A stretch of 64,000 bases of DNA from Flammulina velutipes (taxonomy: Eukaryota > Basidiomycota > Agaricomycetes > Agaricales > Physalacriaceae). The notes beneath the pieces were generated by a model. That model did no database searches. It saw nothing but the letters and a program-made list of their open reading frames with translations, and was not told the DNA's origin. Location of the stretch: positions 3,410,001-3,474,000 of the forward strand of contig CM022371.1 in NCBI GenBank assembly GCA_011800155.1, given 5' to 3'. The translations under genes were made by a program, and so were the position numbers. Shown here piece after piece: positions 29,872 to 41,218 of the stretch; the stretch's first letter is position 1; the number at the start of each line of letters is the position of its first letter.

Positions 29872-29956
29872 TCCTGAATTGCCTAGTGGTAACGCTGCCC
29901 GCCATAGTTATTTAAATGTCTGAGGTCTTGCGTTCGAACCCCGTCTAACCTTTTTT
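29872..29956 (+). ncRNA. tRNA-like relic or SINE head with pol III boxes
   Basis: TTGCCTAGTGGTAACGC matches an internal pol III A box and GCGTTCGAACCCC a B box, about 50 bp apart, followed by a TTTTTT terminator-like run. The arms do not pair as in a working tRNA: the T stem has mismatches and no acceptor stem is found. A tRNA-derived SINE or degenerate tRNA gene fits best. Confidence 0.45.
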
Positions 29957-29984
29957 CTTGTAAAAATCACTCAACTTGAATGAC

Positions 29985-30445
29985 CGGCTGTTCACTGGTT
30001 GTTCACTGGTCATTCTCCGGGCATTCACCGGGCATTCACTGGGCCAGTCATAGAGTGGACGAGGAAAATATGATGAGGAAATTCAATTTTGTTCATTGAG
30101 GAAAGTATATAACATCTACCGGGGAAAATGATGAGGAAATCTTATTTTATTATATACTTCCTCAGACGAGGAAATAGTGTAACGACGGCCGAGGAAAGCG
30201 TTGAGGAAAGCGTTGAGGAAATCGAATGAATAAAGATGACTTCCTCCGTGCTGAGGAAATGATTGAATAAAAAGTTCTTTGTGCTCTGAGGAAACAAATG
30301 AGGAAATGACTGACAAAATTTGATTTCAGTGTCAATTTCCTCGGCGCGTAAAACTCTATTTCCCCGTCCGGGGAAAGTACTGAGGAAGTTAGATTTCCTC
30401 GAACTATTTCCTCAATTATTTCCTCGGCTGAGGAAAACTGTCACC
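29985..30445. repeat. Dense array of GAGGAAA repeats in both orientations plus TTCACTGG-type repeats
   Basis: From 29985 to 30050 the motif TTCAC(T/C)GG recurs about five times. From 30055 to 30440 the heptamer GAGGAAA occurs about 13 times forward and its complement about 6 times reverse, with several hairpins (for example TTTCCCCG facing CGGGGAAA). Clusters of short motifs in both orientations are typical of the subterminal regions of some cut-and-paste DNA transposons. No transposase is seen next to it. Confidence 0.6.
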
Positions 30446-31051
30446 CCTGTTGTGTCACTGCAGACGTTTCAGGAGGTAGGCTGGTTCCACTTCTTATGAC
30501 TTTCCTACTTTACTAATACACTAATACAGATTAGGGCTGCAGCCTCTCACGTTGCGCCTTAGTGATAGCTCTATCTTTATAGCTCTCCGCCCTTCTTTCG
30601 GGCCGTAGGTACCTCAATGGCGCCACATCTTGTAGCATCGAACATCGGGCATATTTTTATGTTGTATTTAACCAATACTGTACACCGCTCTTCGTGTTCC
30701 CGAAACTGGATTGTTCAGATAATGTGTTCGGTTAGTCCATCCCATATCTCCCACCAAGCGTCAGGCAGGCTCGTCAGTCGCACTATCATTTGTATGCGTA
30801 ACGTTGCGTGGAGGACATAAATATCATGTTTACGGAGCGTTACATCGCAGGTTAGTATGACACTTCCCTCGTTAAATAGACACGTTTCGCAAGTCCCATC
30901 CAATCCCGCCGAGGTCTGCTCTCCCGAAGCGATACCCGCTCTTGACCATGAGATAATGCAAGATTGCAACATAACCCTTTCGGCCAAGGACGCACAATTA
31001 AAACATCCCGACGCATATAAAAATACCATCCTCAAACATCCACTATATTAC

Positions 31052-34000
31052 TTAACCCAATCTCCTCTTCCCCTCCGCCCTATTATGACACACTGGACAA
31101 CCATGCTGTATCCTCTGCCGCACGATAGACTCACTATACCCCCAAAACCATTAGGAACCACGCCAAGGACAAGAAAGAAACCACACTTACAACGCAATCT
31201 TCCCGCTCAACCCCCTCCCAGACGGACCCGATATCCCCACACCCCGGAGCACAGGATCGGGCTGGGCAGGCAAGCTATCTCCCCCGCTAACACACGACGC
31301 GTGTACGACATGTCGACACAAGAACAGCATGATCAAACTCTGCGGGGACTCCTGCAACAGTCTGTCGCACACCATACACGTTCGTTTCGCTAGAAATCAA
31401 TTCTTCAGCCTCCTCCAATCTTCCCGCAAACTCTGGAGGACGTACACGTCAGGAAATAACCACTCGTCTGGTTCCCTTGTAAAGTCTTGGAAAGGTCCGA
31501 ACTGTCCCCGTTCAAGATGGTTTGACATCCATCCAAAAGAGAGATTTGTAACTGGAAGTCTTGCAAAATCTTGATCAGAGCTTCCTTCAATCCGGGAATC
31601 TCAAGCCCATTCTTGACGCGTCGAATCAATCGGATGGGATTGATCTCCGGACCGACGTTTTCCAACAGCCCACGGATGAACGCTGCAAACTGTTGAGCAG
31701 GATGAACGACGAGGATTGAAGACATACCAGGTCTGCTTTCGGAGTATTTGAGTAGGTCCTCCCAGAGATCGTCATCGGCCTGCTCCTTTGCAAATTCGAT
31801 AGCTTGGCGAACATCCCCCAACCTCTCGATAATCAAAGTCAAGGCCTTCTTGTTGTTCCCCATCCGACCTAGGAGATAGACCATCTCTGGTACAAGGTCT
31901 TTCTCCTGACACACACGATACGCCTAAGTATTCGCATGAGCTTAGCGTTCTAGAATAATTATAGACATTATGCACCCGCTCCAGATGATAGTCTGTGCTA
32001 GCCCGTAGGAAGTCGATAAGTCGCGGTCGTGCGAACTCTGCGTAAAGTTTCAACTGAAGCTTGTGAGAACTAGAAGGCAAGCGTGAGAATAAGGTTGTAC
32101 CTGTTGGTCCGCAAAAGGGGACACCAGATGCGAGTCTTTGGTGAACAATGAATCTAGGTACATGAACAGATATCGAGGCTCCGATTGTAGCTGGGAAACC
32201 ACCCTAGTAATCTAAAGAAAAGTCAAGTTAGCGTTCGAGAGAGTGGAAACAGGACGAGAAATACCGGAATAGAATGAATATTATCAACCAGAAGGTTTAT
32301 AGCATCACTCTCGGTCTCTTCGTTCACTGGTTCGACACCTTCCATCCGCTTTCTCATTAGCTCGTGGTCGAATTGAACAAGCAGTAGGACTTGGTCCTGG
32401 ACATCGGTGAAAAGATTGTGTTCCCGTATAAGGTCAATCACGTGGGATCTTCGTAGTCGCAAGAAGTACGGAAGGGCCTTGCCGTACTGTCGATTAGCGG
32501 TGTAACTATTGGAAGGCATGGATCAATTAACCAGTGAACAACATAAATGCACACGTACAGCTCAGCCAGACACTCCATGAGAATTGTGGTATCCGGAGAT
32601 GACGACATTATAGTGGAAGATGTTGATGCTTGCCTGTCTAGCTCAGAGCGAACCGCGACAATAACGGCGGCAATATCGTAGATATCGTTCGGCCATTCCT
32701 TGATAGTGTCATATAGGGCCTAACCGATAGTAAGCACCGAGATGAAAGCGAATGTGAAAACGACCTGCCTGTCGATCATGCGTCAAGAAGTAGGCCAAAA
32801 TCATCTCGTAGACCATATGGTTCAGACGTGGATGTTCCGTTGGGACATAGGGTATAATGACCTATGAGACCTCGAATCAGCTCCGTCTTTGTGGAAAACA
32901 GTACTAAGACTCACTTGGAGTCGTCGTTTATCCGCAAAGACGAAGATCCAATCTTCCCATCGCTTCGTATTGGGACCACAGACTTTCGGGCACAGTTTCG
33001 CCGCTTTGACAAAATCCTCTGCAAAAGATGCCTAAGCGGATGGACGATAAAATGAGGAAGAACTCACCATCGCTAACAAGGTGCTCGATGTACTTTTGCC
33101 CTATCTGGGAAGCGGTCATACCATCTCCGTGCTGGTCCACACTTTCCCCGCTCGCCTCAATCAACTCAAGTTCTTCCAACGCCTCCTCGTACCTCTTCCT
33201 CTCCACCAACCAACTGACATGGTCCCGCTTGTCGCGCGGTTTCACGAGAATTAAGTCCCGAGGGCTCAGGACGACATAAGACTTGGTCGCATCCGCCGCC
33301 GCAGAGTCCTCCGTGGGTACTTCGGCAAGAACGTAGTCATTGCATCCCCACGACTGGAAGTTGGTCACACTTAGGGCATCAGCTGCAATCTCCTCTCCTC
33401 CACGCGAGATGATGCGAAGTTCAGGACGATCAGCCTGTTTTCGCGCTTGCTTGGCCCTGTCGTCGGTGAGTTCATCCTGGAAGGACGTGTCGGGAGGGGA
33501 GTATGCCAATATAAGCAAGGAGGAGGGAGAAGAAGGCATGACCACGGATGAGGGACGAGACATGTTGGAGTTGGCGATAGATTGGCTGTCTTGTGTAGAT
33601 AGAGTGAAGGGTTGCGCAGGATGGGGGAGAATACCAGCAACCATGCAGTCGAGCTGGAATACTGCAGTGATCTCGACAAGGAGAGGAGGTTGGTTTGCTG
33701 TGCTTGCGCTGGTGGTGTTAGTCCGTGGCCGGGCGCGTATGCGGGCGACTTTGATATGGTCCGCCCATGATATGAGGAGTGTGGAGTCGTCCTGCCACTG
33801 CAGAGTGCATTTAAAGAGGTCGGCACGAGGACTGTTCGCTGGACGGTCGATGAAGGTGATTCGACTTTGAGAAACGGTGTCGTAGATCTTGACTCCCTGA
33901 GGCACAATGAGAACGCGAAGTATTGGAGAGAGAACAAGCCTACCAGGTCGTTTGCCCATGCTATAAGACGGCCTCGCCAACGGACCTGCCATATGGTACC

Positions 34001-34745
34001 CTCACCGTTATGCAGCGTGGTGTCCTTGTGTCCAAGCCAGCCTTTCTCGCGTAAGATGAGGCTACCGGCCATCCCACCGCTGACGAAGCCTCGAGTCGAC
34101 TTTTTGGCAAAGTTGGGTTCCAAGGATACGCTACGCATTTGTCGCTTCATGTCGAACGCATAAGACTCGGGAGTCGACAGAGACAAGATGACGACCTGGC
34201 CTGTACAGAGGTTGGAGAGGGTACATAGGATATACACGGCAGACATACCATCCATCGACGCCGTTGCAATCCAATCCCCAGTAACATCGACGCATATATC
34301 GAGCACGGATGCTTGATGAGGTTTGTAGGACTTGATGCGCTTGCCGGACATGTCGAGCAGATGTACAAAGCCCGCGTGGGTTCCTACTGCCTTTGCTGAG
34401 ATTTAGTGGGGGATGTTGAGGCTGGGTAGCACGCACCATGATCTTGCTGTTCGTGATGGTCAACGCCGACGCCGAGTCCTTCTTGAACATGTCCGCCGTG
34501 AATCCCGGTATACGTTCATACTTCAAAGCAGGTTCGTCGTCGTCCTCGTCGTCCTCTTCCTCAGATTCAGATTCAGAATCATCTTCCTGGCTGGCTTCGC
34601 TATCCTGCTCGTCCGTCTCCTCGTCGTGTTCGGAGGCAGTCAACTCGACAGGGCTATCCGCAATTTCGAGGGCGTCGTCGTCCTTCTCCGCGTGCTCACT
34701 GGCAAATTCCGACGCGTCTTCGAGGACGCCAGAGGAAGCGTTCAT
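31052..34745 (-). CDS. VPS41: Vacuolar protein sorting protein Vps41 (HOPS subunit)
   Basis: About 1,040 residues in a dozen exons. The N-terminus is a long acidic tail (DDSESESEEEDDEDDDE), then a beta-propeller (MSGKRIKSYKPHQASVLDIC, SMDG, GTIWQVRWRGRLIAWANDLG, KIYDTVSQSRITFIDR). The clathrin heavy-chain-type repeat region follows (SRRYEEALEELELIEASG-like segments, RQYGKALPYFLRLRRSHVID, LVPEMVYLLGRMGNNKKALT, RLIRRVKNGLEIPGLKEALI). The last exons build a RING-H2 finger: CMVCDRLL, LCRHVVHASCV, GCPVCHNRAEG. Vps41 is a HOPS subunit that tethers vesicles to the vacuole through Ypt7/Rab7. The splice sites before CGAAACGAACG and TGAGTCTATC are needed to assemble the RING, which confirms the model. 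The start codon is divergent from the hydrolase at 34833. Confidence 0.92.
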
Positions 34746-34832
34746 GATGGCACATTGTCACCGCGACGCACCATGATATGGTTGCCTCTTCCGGAGTCGT
34801 GGGAAAGTAACCCACCTTGGACCGATAACTCA
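34746..34832. promoter_or_regulatory. Very short divergent intergenic region (VPS41 / hydrolase)
   Basis: Only 87 bp separate the VPS41 start (34745, minus) from the chosen hydrolase start (34833, plus); an upstream in-frame ATG at 34773 would leave 27 bp. Transcription start sites must overlap or the promoters be shared. Confidence 0.5.
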
Positions 34833-36216
34833 ATGAGCTCGTTAAACTTGGGACGCGTTGCTTTGGTGACAAGCCTCGTAATCGTGGCGGCCTATCGCCT
34901 TTTCAAGTCAGAATTACCTCGACGCAAGGCTCATACTTCTCTGGCTGGCCTTCCTGCAGATGCTAGAGCAGTCATCAACACCGTTTATCCTGAAGATTTC
35001 TATCCTGGAGGTGCATATGTTACGCTCCCGAGCGGTCAGGTATTTTGCCAATGCGTCTCAACAGGAATCCTTGTAATCAAAGTTTAGGTTCGTTACTGGC
35101 TCCTCGGTCCCGAAGACGGTAGAAAGGTGAACACCACGGCGTTATCAGCGAGCTGTCTACTGAGTCTTATACACAGATTGTTTTGATACACGGTCTTTCC
35201 ATTCCCTCTGTTATTTGGCGAGAGGTGGCTCCCAAACTAGCTGAAGCTGGTTACAGAGTATTGCTCTTCGGTATGCCTTAAGTCATCTCGTATGGATGCA
35301 CTAATCGAGTTGGATGTTTAGATCTTTATGGACGCGGATATACCGAAGCGCCTGACTCGCACTACACTGTCGATCTCTACACAACACAGTTGGCTCTGTT
35401 AATGCAACACATTCGATGGGAAAAGGCAATCATCGCAGGCTTATCAATGGTATGAAACTACCTCTCATTCTTGCAATGTCTTACATTTATCCAGGGAGGC
35501 GCTATCACTGCCGCATTCATTGACCAATTCCCTCATCTCGCAGAAGATCACGTAGTGCTCATTGCCTCTGTCGGCTTATTAGAGGTTTGAACATCCAAAC
35601 CACTGTGTTTCTCCATCCACTGAATCCTTACTTTCAGTTGCCTCTGAAGCTCAGACTGCTATCTACGCGCATTTTCCGAACCATCTCTGGAACTTCTTTA
35701 CTACGTGTACGTCTGGTCCGCCTTGGACTATATGACCTCCCTCTGACTCTTTCTACAGTCCTTTTCCAAGGGACGTCTCAGAACCACAGGGAACGCAGAG
35801 GCAGACGCAAGTCTTCCAATCAATTCCAAAATCGCAGCCATACTCATTTCCAAACCAGATAAGCGCTATGCAGCGAGCCTATCTACCATATTACAGCACC
35901 GTCCTTCTATTATCTCTGCAATACGGCCCACTTCGTGGTCAACGTGATTCGTTCCGTTCCAAATCTTTTGTAGGGAAAAAGGTTCTAATCCTTCATGTGA
36001 GTTTTTCTCGAAAGAAACAAAGCTTGTGGTGTTCTGATAATGGTGGCAGGGAACACGAGACGCAGACGTGCCACACAAGCATGCTAGAGAGATACAGAGC
36101 CTCCTCCCCCAAGGCACGATAAGCGAAGTAATTGACATCGAGGGAGGTAATCACGATGTGACGACGAGCCGTCCGGAGGTAATCGTACCCGCCATGTTAA
36201 ACTTCCTTGGTAAATG
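34833..36216 (+). CDS. Alpha/beta-hydrolase with N-terminal membrane anchor
   Basis: About 350 residues in eight or so exons. An N-terminal hydrophobic helix (VALVTSLVIVAAYRLF) is followed by the fold's landmarks: IVLIHGLSIPSVIW (oxyanion HG), RVLLFDLYGRGYTEAP, the nucleophile elbow AGLSMGG, GTRDADVPHKHA with the probable catalytic Asp, and DIEGGNHDVTT with the catalytic His. The C-terminal exons align in frame only when introns at about 35702-35752 and 36000-36049 are removed. It resembles Agaricomycete lysophospholipase/monoglyceride-lipase-like hydrolases. The substrate cannot be told. Start chosen at MSSLNLGR; the ATG at 34773 adds 20 residues in frame. Confidence 0.8.
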
Positions 36217-36652
36217 AACATCATGAACTTGAACGTCTTCTTGGTTTCGCCCTGATATGAACGAGCTTCGATGTCCGTAGGGAGCAAGTCATGTCACAAG
36301 TGTGTAAATCTTGTCCTTTTCTATTAACGTCGCTGATAATGTTATCCTTCAGAGCATTATGATTCACAGTTCTGTAGCGAGATGTTCCTTCTACCATCGG
36401 AACACCAAGCTGGCCAGGAATGCATTCACAAATTCTGCCCCTCCAGAGAATGTCCAAATTTGAACAATCAGTTCTGGTTGCCGAGATGGCGAGTATTCAC
36501 TCTTTGTTCTAGTCGACTATATTATCCGCACAATGGTGCAACAGATCGGCAATGCACGCTTCTCTGGCCATTGGTATATATACTGGTACTCTTCCTCTCT
36601 TCCTCCTTAAATTCCATCCCACTTCCATCCCACTCGAGCTCGTATCTTCACC
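36217..36652. other. Intergenic region with TATA-like motif
   Basis: GGTATATATACTGG at about 36571-36585 lies some 70 bp before the F-box start and could be its TATA element. No gene is seen. Confidence 0.4.
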
Positions 36653-38266
36653 ATGGCACCCTGCACACGCAGCCAAACGCGCTTCCTCGCTAGCCAGCCA
36701 TTGCCAGGGACAATCAGCTCACTCCCCAACGAGCTCCTCACCGAAATCTTCCAACACATCTTCGACTCCGCTTCTGTCTACGAGTGGTATCAACAAATAC
36801 TCACACCACTGCGCCTCGTCTCACCACACTGGAACGCAGTCATCGAGAACAGTTCTTCGTTGTGGACATCCATCCTTCTCACCGAGAAATCTTTGCCAGT
36901 GGTCCTGGACCCCGCCGACTGGCCCTTGATAACACTTTTGTCGCGGCTGGATCGCAGTAGGAATCTACCCCTCCATATCACAATCGACCTTTCCACTCTC
37001 CCCGATCCCGACTTTTTCGATAAAGAGCAGGCCCGTCAACTGGGAAGACATGTTCGGTCCCAGGCAGCGCGTCTTGTCTCCTTCAAATTACGGTCCAAAT
37101 CCCGCATCCTCACCATGGGCGTGCTCTCCCGCTTGAATAAGACCCCGATGCCCAAGCTTCGCTCGTTCACTCTCATTGGGTGGGAAGATCCAGCCGTTGG
37201 GGTGGCCGAAACGTATACACCCTTCATCGAAGCAGGAGGATTTCATAATATGGATGCCGCTCTTCTACAGCGCCCAGGCGAACTGGTGTCGAGGACTGCA
37301 CTGAATGCTTGGGGGAAGGAGCTGTATCCCGCCCTCGAAGAGATGGAGATCGTCGGTGTGAAAATCCAATACCCACGCCTTCCTATCATGTCTACCATCC
37401 GCCGGCTTTGCATACGTGGAGTGCCTCGACAACGACGACCACCCCCGCACATGCTCTGGGAGATGCTCTCCTCGGTGAGACAGTCGTTGGAGGTCCTAGA
37501 GTTGGAAGACGTGGTCATACGGGGCTCTTGTCTACAATTCCCGCCCGTCTTCGAGAAGTTGCTGGTCTTCAAGCTGGGGTACGAGAATCCCTATGAGGTC
37601 ACCAATTTCTTATACTCTTTGAGGATGCCCGCTCTGTTGGAGCTCGGCCTCACATATACGTCCGCGAACCGCACATCGTTCGATCCGAAGCTACGTGATC
37701 ATAGGGCGGTGCTGCGAATACTCGTTCAGCATTTGCCCCTCCACCAAGTGAAGAGACTCTTCCTCAACGGCGTCGTCTTATCGAACAGCAAGCCCAACAT
37801 AGTCAACATTCCAAGATCCACGGACGGGCTTTCAGACGCGTGGATCCGATACTATTCAGAGGAGCTCAAACTCGGAGACAAAGAAAAATTCTCGCCCGTT
37901 TGCGGTCATTGGAGGCTCCCAACCTACGTCATCTTCCTCTTCAGGTTTAGCGCGCTGGAGTATCTTTCCCTCAACGATGTCCGTAGTGAAAATCCAGACG
38001 AGGATCCGAAAAAAGTACTTGGTTTCCTCTGGCGGGAAGGCTCGCTGCCTACACTGACGGCTATCCACGTTGATGGGTCCGCGGCTGTCGATGGGCTGTT
38101 CTTCTTTTTGCAGTCAGTGAACCTATACCGGTTATTCTTCGATAGGCGGCCAATGAAGATTACTATTGGTGCAAAGCTCAGGGACGCTCTTGCTGAACAG
38201 CAAAAAACAGACCTGAACTATTGGCGTGGGCGGTTGTTACAGACTACATTTGAAAGGAGTTTCTGA
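36653..38266 (+). CDS. F-box protein, single exon, 537 aa
   Basis: The N-terminus has the F-box: ISSLPNELLTEIFQHIFD, then LTPLRLVSPHWNAVIENSSS (residues about 20-65), followed by LWTSILL as in most agaricomycete F-box proteins. The C-terminal 450 residues show LRR-like spacing (SFKLRSKSRILTMGV, LEVLELEDVVIRGSCLQF, LEYLSLNDV). The expected role is substrate recognition in an SCF ubiquitin ligase. No intron interrupts the frame, unlike nearly all neighbours, which is usual for this fast-expanding family. A truncated relative lies just downstream at 38437. Confidence 0.85.
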   Translation: MAPCTRSQTRFLASQPLPGTISSLPNELLTEIFQHIFDSASVYEWYQQILTPLRLVSPHWNAVIENSSSLWTSILLTEKSLPVVLDPADWPLITLLSRLDRSRNLPLHITIDLSTLPDPDFFDKEQARQLGRHVRSQAARLVSFKLRSKSRILTMGVLSRLNKTPMPKLRSFTLIGWEDPAVGVAETYTPFIEAGGFHNMDAALLQRPGELVSRTALNAWGKELYPALEEMEIVGVKIQYPRLPIMSTIRRLCIRGVPRQRRPPPHMLWEMLSSVRQSLEVLELEDVVIRGSCLQFPPVFEKLLVFKLGYENPYEVTNFLYSLRMPALLELGLTYTSANRTSFDPKLRDHRAVLRILVQHLPLHQVKRLFLNGVVLSNSKPNIVNIPRSTDGLSDAWIRYYSEELKLGDKEKFSPVCGHWRLPTYVIFLFRFSALEYLSLNDVRSENPDEDPKKVLGFLWREGSLPTLTAIHVDGSAAVDGLFFFLQSVNLYRLFFDRRPMKITIGAKLRDALAEQQKTDLNYWRGRLLQTTFERSF

Positions 38267-38436
38267 GGCTGATTTAGCGGAAGGCAACAGTAAAATAGTT
38301 TCAATACAAAAGTTCTTACACGTGATGCAATGCTCTTCCAATTCTTGTTTGCCTTTCGTCACCATCGCCAACCGATAGGACTACTGTTACTCGGAGGAGA
38401 TTCACGCACCTCTTTCTCACCCACACTGTCATCCCA

Positions 38437-38709
38437 ATGTACTCCTATTGTGTTGGCCTCATAGCCCAACAACTCCACTACTTTTCAGAGGAGTTCGAGC
38501 TGACAGAATTTGCGCCTATTTTCGGACATTGGAGGATGTCATCCTACATACTGCACCCGTTTGACTGTTGGACACTAGAGCATCTTTTCCTTAACGATGT
38601 TAACCCGAAACAAGCAATCAAATCAGAGATATGCGAAGTAACAAGGACAAAAATTCAAACTGTGGCGCTATTAAAATACATCAAGTCCGAAAGTCATACG
38701 GAGAGGTGA
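38437..38709 (+). pseudogene. F-box gene C-terminal remnant
   Basis: The ORF contains FSEEFELTEFAPIFGHWRMS and LEHLFLNDVNP, matching YSEELKLGDKEKFSPVCGHW and LEYLSLNDVRS near the C-terminus of the upstream F-box protein. No F-box or LRR middle part is present, and the frame ends after a short unrelated tail. It is the remainder of a tandem duplicate. Confidence 0.65.
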
Positions 38710-38800
38710 AGCAAAAGACTTGCAAACAGAGGTGTCACTGATGAGCAACCTGAGAGCTGGGAGCTGTAATCTACATTGGTGTGTTAGTAAATTTCGAAAG

Positions 38801-41051
38801 TTAGATGCAGTGGAGCCCTACATGAACCTTCATCTTCTGCCTAATATATGAGCGCGCTGGCGGACTTAACCCCTTGTTATCTTCATTGTCAGTGTCATGA
38901 GGAGAGCTTGTGTCACCCTCTGTCACCATCTCGGCGAGGCGCTGCAACATCGCATTTTCGAGGACATTGAGGACTTCGACAGGGAGCCACGTCGGAGGCA
39001 TCCATGGGTAATATACACCGTGGGCACCAGGCAGGCGGAATTGTAGGCGGTGTCCTTTCCTCTTCAGCCAATCGTTAACGATATTGTGAGTCAAATAGCA
39101 GATAGCGCAGGACTTTTTGGCGACCCCGATGTCCATGAATCGGTCCTAAAGACTCGCGGTGATTAGGAATAAGAATACTATGGAAGTAAACAATGATTTC
39201 ATACCTGTTCGCCGGTAGTCTCCGTACGGTACTGTCATTCGGTAAGTCACGATGAGCTTATAGGACGAGGATAGCATACGATACCTCTTCGGCAAAGGGA
39301 AGGAATGCAGCTTTAATTTCATCGTTCATAGGATTCAACAAGCCACCATCAACAATCAATCCAATCATAGACGCCATTATCCCAGTTTCGCAGTGACACG
39401 CGCCGGGATAGCCACTCTTCTCATCGTTACCTCTCCGAACTATCGCCTGGAGCGCCTTTTCCTGGTCGTCTTTCCTTTTCCCTTTAGAGAGAGGACCGCT
39501 GCTAAACCATCGATCTGAAGGAGATTTACACTTGGACCAGTCAATCTTTGTAGGCTTTTCGTTAGGTAAATCCACGAGGGAGCAAAAGATGGGGACGGGC
39601 GATTTCAAGAAACGCTGTTTGGAAAGGAATCGTGCTGCCGTGGTCCATGCGGTCGTAGCGTCCAAGCTACGAATGAAGAGCAAGCTAGCGTTGGGAATGG
39701 TGTCTTCGCAAATCTGAGTTATTGGAATGAGGGAATATGATGAGCGATGACGTACCCAGGACGATATCACTGTCATCCCAAAAAGACATGTCTGCGAGCT
39801 CGTCCTCTTCCGAAGGCTCGCCGTCTGTATCATGGTCAAGGGAAAAAATTGAAAATCCACGTGCGAGTCCTACATTTGTGCAGGTCAGAAATTTAAGCAG
39901 GAGTAAGAGACAGTAAACGTACCGTTGACACGCAGAGCACCGAGGAGCCTCGTCAAAGAGGGGATTTCCCAAAGAGAACGGGGAAGTACTTTAAGCAACT
40001 GGTGGAGAGTAGCAGAAGCCTGGCATACTTTAATGAGAGCAATGTCGGCATCTTGTGTTATAGCATCCATTTCATCGCGAAAAATCTGAATGAAAAACAC
40101 GACGGATCTCAACCAGAGATGGGCGTTCGATGAATGAAATCGACAAAGGTCCCCTTCTGGAGCAAGCTCAAGCTCGGCGAAGGTATCTGCTAGATCGGTA
40201 CCCAACAAGCTGACGAGCTCTTCTGCAACATACTCGAGTGGCTCAGGTCTCCAGTCTGAGAGAGCTTGGTTTTCGAAGTACATTTTCTCGAGGTGGCTAA
40301 GCCATTTGTCGACCTTAAAGTGACAATGGCGCATAAAGAAAAGACTGGCGTCTAGTAGGGATATCTTCTTCTGGGCAAGAGCTCGTGCGACCGAGAAGGC
40401 GAACTCAGCATATTCGGGAAATGCGACGTCCTTGGGCGTCTTGGAACTGACAAAAGATGGTTAAATTTGTATGTAACTCAGGTCAATTAACTCACAGTAT
40501 TTCCCTGATTCGCTCTTCAGCTATCTCGCGATCTAAAGTGAACTTCCTGGATTTTGGGGTAGGAGGCGACTTTTGCCAGTTCCCGACTAAAGAGTCCTGT
40601 GGTGCGGTTTTCGGTCGTGGTTCGCTGGTAGTCTGAGCCTCAGAAAGAGATACGTTGGATTGCGTTGAGGAAGAGGTAGTAATGTCGTTCAACGAAGGAG
40701 GCGACTCGGGACTGAGACATGTCACAGATGGAAGGTATGATATTAATTAGGACGAACACACCTGTGGTAGGTGATCATCACATGCCCCCCGTCAGCTCGC
40801 AGAGGTCCCGCTGAAGCAGCGACAGTAAGATTAGCATCAGCCACTGTACCTCGGGATAGCAGAATTACTATATGGTTCAATACTTTTGCAGCAGATCCAA
40901 GCTCAGTGTTTCGAGAAACGGTCGATTGCTCGTTGACATCTTTGGTCCTTGACTTGCGCTGCTCCTTTTGCAGCAGAATTGAAAGTAGGTATACGCGTTG
41001 GGAGATATCAAGGTCTGGAAGAGACTGGTTAATGGTACTGTCGTCGCTCAT
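38801..41051 (-). CDS. OTT_1508-type deaminase-fold protein, about 640 aa
   Basis: From ATG 41051, six GT-AG introns join exons into MSDDSTINQSLPDLDISQRV... A Ser/Pro-rich linker (SPESPPSLNDITTSSSTQSN) precedes a helical domain (CHFKVDKWLSHLEKMY, FIQIFRDEMDAITQDADIA). The C-terminal part carries the zinc-dependent deaminase signature: GACHCETGIMASMIGLI (H-x-E) at about 39385-39400, and GVAKKSCAICYLTHNIV (C-x2-C) at about 39095-39120, then GHRLQFRLPGAHGVYYPWMP. This layout fits the fungal OTT_1508-like deaminase family, proposed to be nucleic-acid or nucleotide deaminases. All zinc and catalytic residues seem present. The true substrate is unknown. Confidence 0.75.
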
Positions 41052-41218
41052 GACAAGAGCACATTACGTTCCCACGGTAGGGTTAACAAAGACATACATG
41101 CAATACGTGGTGGTGACGCCCATGAACGTCGACGTTTTGGCTAATGAAAAATGAAAGAAATTGAACAAACTCCAGGCTCGTTGGACATTCCACGAAAAGT
41201 AACAATAAGCATAGATCA

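Noticed and set aside
30055..30440. CRISPR-like array of short repeats
   Set aside because: The repeats are 7-mers in both orientations with irregular spacing, the genome is eukaryotic and no cas genes are present.
30857..31393. A 178-residue plus-strand ORF
   Set aside because: Its right half is antisense to the last VPS41 exons, which build a RING finger in the minus frame; the composition (Pro/His-rich, no motif) fits a shadow.
33340..33870. A 176-residue plus-strand ORF
   Set aside because: Antisense to the VPS41 propeller region, which has clear family motifs and splice sites on the minus strand.
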